DNA of 51,795 bases from contig JAKADO010000010.1 of assembly GCA_021820485.1 (NCBI GenBank), forward strand, positions 1 through 51,795. Direction: 5' to 3'. Made by a program: the position numbers and the translations under genes. Of the stretch, positions 42,676 through 50,746 are shown one piece after another. Under the pieces are notes generated by a model that was given only the letters and a program-made list of their open reading frames with translations, made no database searches and was not told the origin of the DNA. The first letter of the stretch is position 1. Every line of letters starts with the position of its first letter. This stretch comes from Bacillota bacterium (GTDB taxonomy: Bacteria > Bacillota > Sulfobacillia > Sulfobacillales > Sulfobacillaceae).

Positions 42676-43752
42676 TTAGACATAAGATCCAAAATAGGCG
42701 TTCTGCGGATAGCCCCGCTGTTCCCAGAAGCCCGGCTCTGCCGAAGTCCCCACGGAAATGGCGACCAGCCACTTCAGCGACTTGTAGCCATACATGTCGG
42801 GGACCAGGAGACGCACCGGATAGCCTTGAGCCACGGGAAGCGGCCGATGGTCTATGCGATCCGCCAAGAGCGGACGATACCGGCGGATTTGGTCGATGTC
42901 CAAGGTGTCAATATACACGCCGTCGCCGGAGTAAAAAGTAACCCAGGGTTTCCTGACCGGATCCCACCCCAGCGAGATCAGGAAGTCCAGCAAGTCTACT
43001 CCATCGAAGGTGACATGGGGCACGACCCATCCTGTGACGCAATGGAAGTTAATGGTCACCTGACGCCGCGGCAAGGCGGAATAGGTGGTCCAATCCAAGG
43101 CATGGGACTGGTCCAGCCCATGCACCCGCAACCGCCAGGTGTTGCGAGGGATGTCGGGAAAGCCATTGACCACCGTGTAAGGGACGAATCCAGGCAGGGC
43201 GCCGTCGTTGCTGCCGGTGGCAAACATGCGCCCCGACAGCATTTTGAGCAATGTCGGAAGCCCCATCACGACGGGCACGGCCACCAAGGCACCGCCCAAC
43301 CAGCGGAGGGCCCGCCGTCGGGACAGGTGCCATTCTCCAGAGGCTTCACGCCAAAACGGAAGCCGCGTCAACAAATGCCAGAGCACCCACAGCACCAGGG
43401 CGAGCGCCGACAGCCCATGCAGCACGGTAGCCAGCGCCCGGGTTGGAGACGGTCCGACCAGCAATCCCACCCCGCTGACGAGCAGCATGACCAGGAAGAA
43501 ATAGCCCCACGCGGCATATCGCGACCGCCTGAGGCCAATTTCCGGCTGCGCTGGAGGCCAGGGAAAAAACGCTTTCGACCACCCAATGATGGCTGCTCCG
43601 TAGAGAATGCCGCCGCCAATGTGGATCCATTGGACGCCCGCGAAAAGAGGCCCTACCGCGCGGCGCCAACTGCTCAAAAAGAGCGCGAAGCCGGTCAAAA
43701 CGATGAGTCCAAGAAACATCGCGTGCCGCCAATGCCGCGTCCGAAAGCGCAT
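42676..43752 (-). CDS. Cytochrome b561-type membrane domain fused to a sulfite-oxidase-fold molybdoenzyme
   Basis: Protein of 358 residues. Four membrane helices lie within 1-130 with histidines H44, H112 and H126 suited to bind heme. Then S-R-R-R-A-L (144-149) and a hydrophobic segment resemble an internal twin-arginine signal. Residues 180-345 match the sulfite oxidase/YedY fold, with C238 (N-F-H-C-V-T-G-W) as the molybdenum ligand. It would pass electrons between a molybdopterin site outside and the quinone pool. GAGGGAT precedes the ATG. The stop directly abuts the PBP stop. Confidence 0.88.
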   Translation of the reverse strand: MRFRTRHWRHAMFLGLIVLTGFALFLSSWRRAVGPLFAGVQWIHIGGGILYGAAIIGWSKAFFPWPPAQPEIGLRRSRYAAWGYFFLVMLLVSGVGLLVGPSPTRALATVLHGLSALALVLWVLWHLLTRLPFWREASGEWHLSRRRALRWLGGALVAVPVVMGLPTLLKMLSGRMFATGSNDGALPGFVPYTVVNGFPDIPRNTWRLRVHGLDQSHALDWTTYSALPRRQVTINFHCVTGWVVPHVTFDGVDLLDFLISLGWDPVRKPWVTFYSGDGVYIDTLDIDQIRRYRPLLADRIDHRPLPVAQGYPVRLLVPDMYGYKSLKWLVAISVGTSAEPGFWEQRGYPQNAYFGSYV

Positions 43753-43754
43753 TT

Positions 43755-43871
43755 CTACGATCCCTCAGACTCTAGAGCCGCGAGGGCCAGCCGACCGGCC
43801 TCCGGAGGAAACCACTCGCCGCCAGCTTGGGCCTCTTCCTCAGCCAAGTCCCGCAAGAATGCTTGATACAG
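43755..43871 (-). CDS. Possible very short helical protein
   Basis: Just after the VIT gene, a frame gives a 38-residue, Glu-rich helical stretch ending two bases before the molybdoenzyme start. It has no ATG, GTG or TTG in a good place; a CTG at 43871 is the first plausible start but has no site. It may be a remnant or a real unusual small protein. Confidence 0.25.
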   Translation of the reverse strand: MYQAFLRDLAEEEAQAGGEWFPPEAGRLALAALESEGS

Positions 43872-43885
43872 GGGATCGGCTCGGT

Positions 43886-44611
43886 CTAGCCGAACAGGCG
43901 CCCCAGAAGGTTGCCGCCGATCGCTCCCACCACAACGGCCGCTGCGGTGACCAACAAAAACTGCATGCCGCTTTTCCACCACGACGATTTCGCCACCTTT
44001 GCCTTCAACACTCCAAGGCCGAAAGCCACCACGATTGCGAAGATAATGGCCCAAATTTCCGCGACATGTGTATTGGGGACCAAGAGATATGGCAAGATGG
44101 GGGGCACCGCACCGGCGATTACCGCGATGGCCATGGTAATGGCCGTCGACCAGGGACTGTCCAATGAATCCAAAAGGATGCCCAGCTCTTCCTTCATCAT
44201 AAAGTCCACCCACCGATCCGGATCGGACGTCACGCGAGCCGTTAAAATTTTGACCTCATCCGCGCTGAATCCTTGGGACCGATAGATGCCTTCCACCTCG
44301 GCGCGCTCCTCGTGGGGGATTTCGGCGACCTCACGGTACTCTCGCTGCCGTTCGGCCAGGAAATATTCATTTTGCGCCGCCGTTGACAAGAATTGCCCCA
44401 GGCTCATGGAGACCGCTGCAGCAATGACAGCGGCCAACCCGGCAATGATAATTTGGTGGGAGGACATTCGGGACGCGGTCACACCGACAATGATGCCGGT
44501 AATGGACACTAGCCCATCATTGACCCCAAACACCACTTCACGGATGGAGCGGGCCTGCGGGGTGTGAACCTTGGCTTCGGAATGATTCACCAGGGTCTTT
44601 TCCAGCATCAT
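43886..44611 (-). CDS. VIT/CCC1-family Fe/Mn transporter
   Basis: Protein of 241 residues with five membrane helices. The first helix has G-V-N-D-G-L-V-S, the second a M-S-L-G-Q-F pair, and the cytoplasmic loop is Glu-rich (E-R-A-E-V-E), as in vacuolar-iron-transporter homologues where Glu residues bind metal. It exports or sequesters Fe(II)/Mn(II), useful in iron-rich acidic habitats. GAGGTGAT lies before two adjacent ATG codons (44611, 44608). Confidence 0.9.
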   Translation of the reverse strand: MMLEKTLVNHSEAKVHTPQARSIREVVFGVNDGLVSITGIIVGVTASRMSSHQIIIAGLAAVIAAAVSMSLGQFLSTAAQNEYFLAERQREYREVAEIPHEERAEVEGIYRSQGFSADEVKILTARVTSDPDRWVDFMMKEELGILLDSLDSPWSTAITMAIAVIAGAVPPILPYLLVPNTHVAEIWAIIFAIVVAFGLGVLKAKVAKSSWWKSGMQFLLVTAAAVVVGAIGGNLLGRLFG

Positions 44612-44660
44612 TCATCACCTCGCCCCCATTGTAATCCGGGGCGACCCCTGGTCGCTAGAC

Positions 44661-45350
44661 CTATCCCGCCATTACTTTGGACAATGCGCTCAAGGCGATA
44701 GGCTGATAGTGAAAGCCAAAAACCTTGGCCAAATGGCGCTCAACCACCGGTTCGACAAGCGACAGCTCGACGGAACGGCTCAACAGCCGCTCCATGGAGG
44801 TGACGCCCTTGTCGGAAATCCCGCAGGGAATGATCCCGGTGAAATGCTCGAGATGAGGTGCCACATTGAGTGCGAATCCATGCTGGGTCACCCAGTGGGT
44901 TGCCTTGACTCCAATCGCCGCCACCTTTTCATGGCCTACCCAGACCCCCGTATGAGGGGGCATGCGCCCCGCTTCAATGCCGAATTCCGCCAAGGCGCCG
45001 ATGAGCGATTCCTCCAATTGGCGCAAGTAGTGATGCAGGTCTCGTCCATACCGGTTGAGATCCAGGATCGGATAGCCCACCAATTGGCCTGGGCCATGGT
45101 AGGTGATGTCCCCTCCCCGATCGACCTCAAACAGCTGAATCCCTTCCGCCACACGCCGCTCCTCGTCCCACAGCAAGTTGTCCAGCGATCCATGCGCCGC
45201 ACGGCCTAAGGTGTAGACAGGCGGATGCTCGACGAGAAGCACCGTGTCGGGGAGCTCGCCTGTCGCCACTCGCTCCCCCACCTGCCGCTGCAACTCCCAA
45301 GCCTCGGCATACGCCATGCGCCCCAAATGAACCAGATACGCGTCCGGCAT
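44661..45350 (-). CDS. lipB: Octanoyltransferase LipB
   Basis: Protein of 229 residues. R-G-G-D-I-T-Y-H-G-P-G-Q (78-89), K142 and C176 (I-P-C-G-I-S) make up the catalytic set. It moves octanoyl from ACP to lipoyl-domain lysines. It starts one base after the lipA stop, with GAGGGCG overlapping the end of lipA. Confidence 0.96.
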   Translation of the reverse strand: MPDAYLVHLGRMAYAEAWELQRQVGERVATGELPDTVLLVEHPPVYTLGRAAHGSLDNLLWDEERRVAEGIQLFEVDRGGDITYHGPGQLVGYPILDLNRYGRDLHHYLRQLEESLIGALAEFGIEAGRMPPHTGVWVGHEKVAAIGVKATHWVTQHGFALNVAPHLEHFTGIIPCGISDKGVTSMERLLSRSVELSLVEPVVERHLAKVFGFHYQPIALSALSKVMAG

Positions 45351-45351
45351 G

Positions 45352-46248
45352 CTAAACGCCCTCGGGTACCTGAGACGCCGCGTGGTATGAGCTCCGGATC
45401 AAAGGACCCGACTCGACGTGACGAAATCCCAGCGCCTCAGCCTCTTGCTTGATTTCTTCGAATTCTTCCGGGCGGTAATAGCGCTCGACCGGCAGGTGAT
45501 GCTGGTCTGGCCTGAGATATTGCCCGACGGTGAGGACATCGACGAGATTTTCTCGCAAATCCACCAGCACCTGGTGAATCTCCTCGCGCGTCTCCCCGAG
45601 TCCAACCATGATCCCCGATTTGGTGACAATGGAGGGATCCTGCTCCTTGACGCGCCGCAGCAGTTCCATGGTGCGTTCATACCGCGCCTTGGGCCGAACC
45701 CAGGGGTACAGGCGCGGGACGGATTCGGTGTTGTGGTTGAAGATGTCCGGGCGGGCGCGGACGATGCTTTCCAAAGCCGTCCAATTGCCCATCAAGTCCG
45801 GAATTAACACTTCCACTCCGCAACCCGGCACCTGAGCCCGAATTTCCTCAATGCAGCCCACAAAAATTTCCGCGCCACCGTCAGCGAGATCGTCTCGCGT
45901 CACGGAGGTGATGACGACGTGCTTCAATCCCATATTCTTAGTGGTTTCCGCCACCCGCTTGGGCTCTTCGCGATCCAGCCCCGTCGGTCGCCCCGTTGTA
46001 ATGGCGCAAAACCCGCAATTTCTGGTGCAAACATCCCCGAGAATGAGAAAGGTCGCCGTGCGGGCCTCCCAGCACTCGTAGATGTTGGGGCACATGGCTT
46101 CTTCACAAACGGTGTGGAGTGTCTGTGAGCGCATGAGCTCCTTAATGTCTAGGTAGTTTTCCCCTTGCGTCAACCGCACCTTGAGCCAGGGCGGCGGCTT
46201 GGGACCCGGGGCAGTACGCGACTTGTGGACGATTGGCAACGGCTCCAT
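45352..46248 (-). CDS. lipA: Lipoyl synthase LipA
   Basis: Protein of 298 residues, a radical-SAM enzyme with two 4Fe-4S clusters: C48-x4-C53-x5-C59 (auxiliary) and C74-x3-C78-x2-C81 (SAM). R-S-S-Y-H near the C-terminus supplies the Ser ligand. It inserts sulfur into the octanoyl group. The start ATG 46248 is preceded by GGAAGGAG. With lipB it completes lipoylation of the E2 encoded upstream. Confidence 0.96.
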   Translation of the reverse strand: MEPLPIVHKSRTAPGPKPPPWLKVRLTQGENYLDIKELMRSQTLHTVCEEAMCPNIYECWEARTATFLILGDVCTRNCGFCAITTGRPTGLDREEPKRVAETTKNMGLKHVVITSVTRDDLADGGAEIFVGCIEEIRAQVPGCGVEVLIPDLMGNWTALESIVRARPDIFNHNTESVPRLYPWVRPKARYERTMELLRRVKEQDPSIVTKSGIMVGLGETREEIHQVLVDLRENLVDVLTVGQYLRPDQHHLPVERYYRPEEFEEIKQEAEALGFRHVESGPLIRSSYHAASQVPEGV

Positions 46249-46332
46249 GATGCGTCTCCTTCCTGTCAAAACACTCCTCGCCACAACAACCCACCAGGGG
46301 TACCGGGAGCCCGGGGGCCCCCGCAATGCCCC

Positions 46333-47637
46333 TTAATAAATGGACGTGTCCGGTCCGATGCTCTCCAAATTCTGCCTAATCACCTGCAGGAATTTGCCGG
46401 CTTCGGCACCGTCGACCACACGGTGATCAAACGAAAGACAGACGTTCACCATCGACCGGATGGCAATCATGTTGCCAATCACCACGGGACGCTTCACGAT
46501 GGATTCCAGGGTGACAATTCCCACCTCGGGAGCGTTGATGACCGGGTAGGTCAGGACAGTGCCAACAGCGCCCGTGTTGTCGAGCGTGAATGTGCCCCCT
46601 GTGAGATCGTCCATCGTCAGCCGGCCGGCTCGCGCGCGCTTGACCAGATCCTGAGTGGCTTTGGCCAACCCAATGATGTTCTTCTGGTCGGCATCCTTGA
46701 CCACGGGTACGATAAGCCCACGATCGGTGGCGGCTGCCATCCCGATGTTGATGCGCTTCTTGTGGACGATGCTGTCGCCGTTCCACTGGGAGTTCATCTC
46801 CGGCACTGCCCGCAGAGCCTCCACCACAGCGCGCATCATAAAGGGCACATAGGTCAGGGACATGCCCTCCCGCGCCTTGAAGTCCTCCTTGAGGCGATCC
46901 CGAAGCTCGGTCAGCCCGGTTACATCCACTTCCACCATCAGCCACGCGTGAGGTACGGTTTGCTTGGACCGCACCATCCGCTCGGCAATCACTTTGCGCA
47001 CGGGAGCCAAGGGCTCCACGGTGTCGCCATCGTCGATGACGGCGGGCGCCGACTCCACCGTGAACGCCGCCGGGGCCGGCGCATTCGCCTTGGCAGGTGC
47101 CCCAGGCGCACTTGGAGCCGCGGGGGCGGCAGCCGCGGGAGCCGTTTCCCGTGTTGCAGGCTTTTCGTCAACGGCCTTCAAGATGTCATTGCGCGTCACG
47201 CGGCCGCCAGCACCTGTCCCCGCCACTTGGGCCGGGTCAATGCCATGTTCCTCAGCCAGTCGACGCACCGCAGGCGAGTATCGTCCGCGACCTTCCGGCG
47301 CCGGCGCCGCGGCAACCGCGCGGGGCGCCTCAGCGGGGGCTGCGCTCGATTCCGGTTGGGGAGACGTTTCCGGCGCTGCCTCGCCTCCTTCAGAACCCAC
47401 GACCTCAATCTCGCAGATAGGGGTTCCAATCGGCACCGTCGCGCCGGGATCGACCAGAATCTTCGCCACCTTGCCCGTGACCGGAGACGGCACTTCCGCG
47501 TTCACCTTGTCAGTGGTCACTTCCAGTAGTGATTCGTACTTCTCAACGTCATCGCCCACGTTCTTGAGCCAAAGGCCAATGGTTCCTTCCGTGACCGACT
47601 CCCCCAATTGGGGCATCGTGACAACTTCTGTGGCCAT
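46333..47637 (-). CDS. Dihydrolipoamide acyltransferase, E2 of a 2-oxoacid dehydrogenase
   Basis: Protein of 434 residues: one lipoyl domain with K44 (T-D-K), an Ala/Pro-rich linker, a peripheral-subunit-binding domain (about 120-155), a second flexible linker and the acyltransferase domain with H405 and D409 in H-R-V-V-D-G. It moves the acyl group to CoA and forms the core of the complex. GAGGAGG precedes the ATG. Which acyl group (branched-chain or acetyl) is not decided by E2 alone. Confidence 0.95.
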   Translation of the reverse strand: MATEVVTMPQLGESVTEGTIGLWLKNVGDDVEKYESLLEVTTDKVNAEVPSPVTGKVAKILVDPGATVPIGTPICEIEVVGSEGGEAAPETSPQPESSAAPAEAPRAVAAAPAPEGRGRYSPAVRRLAEEHGIDPAQVAGTGAGGRVTRNDILKAVDEKPATRETAPAAAAPAAPSAPGAPAKANAPAPAAFTVESAPAVIDDGDTVEPLAPVRKVIAERMVRSKQTVPHAWLMVEVDVTGLTELRDRLKEDFKAREGMSLTYVPFMMRAVVEALRAVPEMNSQWNGDSIVHKKRINIGMAAATDRGLIVPVVKDADQKNIIGLAKATQDLVKRARAGRLTMDDLTGGTFTLDNTGAVGTVLTYPVINAPEVGIVTLESIVKRPVVIGNMIAIRSMVNVCLSFDHRVVDGAEAGKFLQVIRQNLESIGPDTSIY

Positions 47638-47654
47638 GTTCTCTCCTCCTCGTC

Positions 47655-48638
47655 TTAAAACTTGGCCAATTCCCGGGCCTTGTCGCGAATCTTCTCCGGA
47701 GTCACCATAAAGGCGTGCTCCAACGGAGCGCTGTATGGCATCGCCGGGACGTCGGGACCAGCCAATCGCATAATCGGCGCATCGAGGTAAAAGAGCGCAT
47801 GTTCCGAGATCAACGCACTAACTTCACCGCCAATGCCTCCGGTCAAGTTGTCCTCGTGTACAATCAAGACCTTCCCCGTCTTCTTGGCGGTTTCCAAAAT
47901 GGCCTCGACGTCCAAGGGACGCATGGACCGAAGATCAAGCACCTCGGCCGAAATGCCCTCTTTCTCAAGTTCTTCCGCAGCCTTCAGGGCATAGCTGACC
48001 ATGAGCCCGTAGGTAATGATCGAGATGTCCTTGCCTTGGCGCTTCACATCGGCTTGCCCGATGGGAATCAGGTAGCGTTCGTCCGGGACCTCCCCTTTGA
48101 GGGAGCGGTACGCCGCCTTGTGCTCAAAGTACAACACCGGATCTTCATCCTGAATGGCCGACGCCAGCAGGCCCTTGGCATCGTATGGGGTCGCCGGAAT
48201 CACCACTTTGAGCCCAGGCACGTGGGCAAAGAAGGCTTCCACGCTTTGCGAATGGTACAGCGCGCCATGCACACCGCCGCCAAATGGCGCACGAATGACC
48301 AGCGGGACATGGAATGTGCCGTTGGACCGATAGCGAATGCGGGCGGCTTCCTGCACGATCTGGTTAATCGCCGGAAAGATGAAATCCGCAAATTGAATTT
48401 CCGGTACTGGGCGCAAGCCGTTGACAGCGGCCCCAATCGCCGTGCCCACAATGGCCGCCTCCGCGAGAGGCGAGTCAATCACCCGGTCCTCTCCAAACTC
48501 CTTTTGCAGTCCCTCCGTGACACGAAACACGCCGCCGCGGACACCAACATCCTCACCATAAATAATGATGCGAGAATCCCGCTGCATTTCCTGGCGCAAA
48601 GTTTCCCGAATTGCTTCTAGATAGCTTAATACCGCCAT
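47655..48638 (-). CDS. 2-oxoacid dehydrogenase E1 component, beta subunit
   Basis: Protein of 327 residues with the family pattern: G-E-D-V-G near residue 30 and a Gly-rich G-A-P-type loop in the middle. It pairs with an E1-alpha to form the ThDP site. The start is uncertain: an ATG at 48638 has a weak site, a TTG at 48665 has GGAGGG 12 bases before it. Only one beta gene is seen although there are two alpha genes. Confidence 0.95.
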   Translation of the reverse strand: MAVLSYLEAIRETLRQEMQRDSRIIIYGEDVGVRGGVFRVTEGLQKEFGEDRVIDSPLAEAAIVGTAIGAAVNGLRPVPEIQFADFIFPAINQIVQEAARIRYRSNGTFHVPLVIRAPFGGGVHGALYHSQSVEAFFAHVPGLKVVIPATPYDAKGLLASAIQDEDPVLYFEHKAAYRSLKGEVPDERYLIPIGQADVKRQGKDISIITYGLMVSYALKAAEELEKEGISAEVLDLRSMRPLDVEAILETAKKTGKVLIVHEDNLTGGIGGEVSALISEHALFYLDAPIMRLAGPDVPAMPYSAPLEHAFMVTPEKIRDKARELAKF

Positions 48639-48709
48639 AGTCGTTTGCCCGGCTTTGGGTATCAACGCCGGACTTCGCCCTCCTTATCTGGTTTCATCCG
48701 AGCCGACAC

Positions 48710-49690
48710 CTACAGCGAGCCGTAGACATGATCCCCTAATGTGGCAGGATCCGGCAAGGCCGCCTTTTCAGCGTAGTCAGTCGCATCATTGACGATGTCC
48801 TTAATCTCTTTCTGGATCTCTTTGACCTTCTCGTCGGTCAGAATGCCCGCTTCCTTCAGCCGGGCTTCGAACATCGCAATGGGATCGCGCTTCTTGGCCT
48901 CGGCCACTTCTTCACGGGACCGATAAGCGCGATCGTCGTCATCGCTCGAGTGCGGCACAAACCGATACGTTTTGGCCTCGATCAGCGTCGGACCTTCCCC
49001 GCGACGGGCTCGGTCAGCCGCTTCCTTCACCACTTCATAAACCTTCACCGGGTCATTGCCGTCCACAATCACCCCTGGCATGCCATAACCGGCAGCACGC
49101 GCTGCGACATCCTGCACAGCCATCTGCTTCCTCGACGGAACAGAAATGGCATAACCATTGTTCTCATTGAAGAAAATGACGGGCAATTTATGTACCGCCG
49201 CAAAGTTCAGAGCCTCGTGAAATTCGCCCTGACTCGTTGACCCTTCGCCAAAGTATGCCACCGAGACGCGGCCGTCCTTCAACACCTTCGAGGCCAAAGC
49301 CAGCCCAGCGGCGTGTACGTCTTGCGTGGCCACGACCGAGCCGCCCGTTAGGATGTGCAGTTTAGCGTGACCCCAGTGCGCAGGCATTTGCCGACCACCG
49401 GAATTGGGGTCCTCCGCCCTTCCCAACAGATGCAGCATGATTTCCCGGGGCGTCATGCCATAGGCTAATACCAAGGCTAAGTCCCGGTAGTAGGGGCAAA
49501 TCCAATCCTCCCCGCGATTGAGTGCAAACGCCGAGCCGACCTGGGCCGCCTCGTGCCCATTGGAGGTGTACACCACCGGCGCACGCCCCTGACGATTGAG
49601 AATCCACATGCGGTCGTCAACCGCTCGTGCAAGCACCATGTGGTAGTACATATCCAACATGATCTCGGGAGTTAATCCGTTATCCGACAC
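48710..49690 (-). CDS. 2-oxoacid dehydrogenase E1 component, alpha subunit (copy 1)
   Basis: Protein of 326 residues. The ThDP motif G-E-G-S-T (in place of G-D-G) through N-N-G-Y-A-I-S and the loop H-S-S-D-D-D-D match branched-chain 2-oxoacid dehydrogenases more than pyruvate dehydrogenases. The start is set at GTG 49690 with GGAGAGG six bases before it; a GTG at 49696 is too close. It follows a paralogue by about 30 bases and precedes the E1-beta gene. Confidence 0.94.
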   Translation of the reverse strand: MSDNGLTPEIMLDMYYHMVLARAVDDRMWILNRQGRAPVVYTSNGHEAAQVGSAFALNRGEDWICPYYRDLALVLAYGMTPREIMLHLLGRAEDPNSGGRQMPAHWGHAKLHILTGGSVVATQDVHAAGLALASKVLKDGRVSVAYFGEGSTSQGEFHEALNFAAVHKLPVIFFNENNGYAISVPSRKQMAVQDVAARAAGYGMPGVIVDGNDPVKVYEVVKEAADRARRGEGPTLIEAKTYRFVPHSSDDDDRAYRSREEVAEAKKRDPIAMFEARLKEAGILTDEKVKEIQKEIKDIVNDATDYAEKAALPDPATLGDHVYGSL

Positions 49691-49722
49691 CCTCACCCTC
49701 TCCTTTCTGAGACTCCTGCAAG

Positions 49723-50727
49723 TTATGCTGGGGAGGAACCATAAACATGGTCATAGACGGTGCCCGCATCGGGAAGCTCTGCCGCCTCCGCATAATCGGT
49801 CGCATCGTCCACTTCCTGTTTTACGCGCTTCTTCAGCGTGTCTTCGGCCTCACGATCCCACAGTTTTTCCTGTTCGAGCCATTCCCTAAAACGAACAACC
49901 GCGTCGTCGCGCTTTTCTTCCTCCAACTGTTCCCGGCTGCGATAGGAGCGATCGTCATCATCGCTCGAATGCGCCGTATAGCGATGGGTTTTCGCTTCAA
50001 CCAGCGTCGGCCCGTCGCCAGCAATGGCCCGACGGCGCGCCTCGTAAATCACCTGATAGACTTCCAGCGGATCAGAGCCCCGCACCACAACACCCGGAAT
50101 GCCATACCCCTGGGCCCGGATTGCCACATCTTGGATGGCCATTTCACGGTGCTGCGGCACAGAAATGGCATACCCGTTGTTTTCCACAAGGACGATGACC
50201 GGAACCCGATGCACAGCTGCAAAGTTCAGAGCCTCGTGGAACTCACCCTGGTTGGTGGAGCCTTCGCCGAGCGAGGTCAACACCACGCCCGCCTCATGTT
50301 TCAACTTCATGGACCAAGCCAATCCCACCGCATGCACCACTTGGGTGGCCACCGGCGACGAGCCGGTCAGAATGTGCTTTTCATGATGCCCAAAGTGCGA
50401 GGGCATCTGCCGTCCTCCGGAACTGGGGTCAAGCGCGCGCCCCAGTTGCCCTAGCATCACTTCGCGCGGCGTCATCCCAAAGGCCATCACCATTGCCATG
50501 TCTCGGTAGTATGGCGCCAACCAGTCGGTTGCCGGGTTGAGCGCCAGGGCCGAAGCCACCTGAACGCCCTCCTGGCCTTGACCAGAGATCACGAACGCAG
50601 ACTTCCCCTGACGATTCAGAATCCAGATGCGCTTATCCAACTCACGACTTAGGACCATGTAATAATACATGGTGCGAAGTCGGTCCGCATCCAGATCGAG
50701 GCCATAGAGCGCCTTGCTCTTTGCCAT
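49723..50727 (-). CDS. 2-oxoacid dehydrogenase E1 component, alpha subunit (copy 2)
   Basis: Protein of 334 residues, paralogous to copy 1 along its whole length, sharing G-E-G-S-T, N-N-G-Y-A-I-S and H-S-S-D-D-D-D. It differs mostly in the N-terminus and around residues 45-75, near the substrate and subunit surfaces. GAGGAGG precedes the ATG. The pair may give two substrate ranges with one E1-beta, or a mixed assembly. Confidence 0.94.
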   Translation of the reverse strand: MAKSKALYGLDLDADRLRTMYYYMVLSRELDKRIWILNRQGKSAFVISGQGQEGVQVASALALNPATDWLAPYYRDMAMVMAFGMTPREVMLGQLGRALDPSSGGRQMPSHFGHHEKHILTGSSPVATQVVHAVGLAWSMKLKHEAGVVLTSLGEGSTNQGEFHEALNFAAVHRVPVIVLVENNGYAISVPQHREMAIQDVAIRAQGYGIPGVVVRGSDPLEVYQVIYEARRRAIAGDGPTLVEAKTHRYTAHSSDDDDRSYRSREQLEEEKRDDAVVRFREWLEQEKLWDREAEDTLKKRVKQEVDDATDYAEAAELPDAGTVYDHVYGSSPA

Positions 50728-50746
50728 CGGGTGTCCTCCTCAACGT

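Noticed and set aside
46165-47529. Plus-strand open frame of 454 codons opposite lipA and E2
   Set aside because: His/Arg/Gly-rich composition is typical of an antisense frame; both genes on the other strand are certain.
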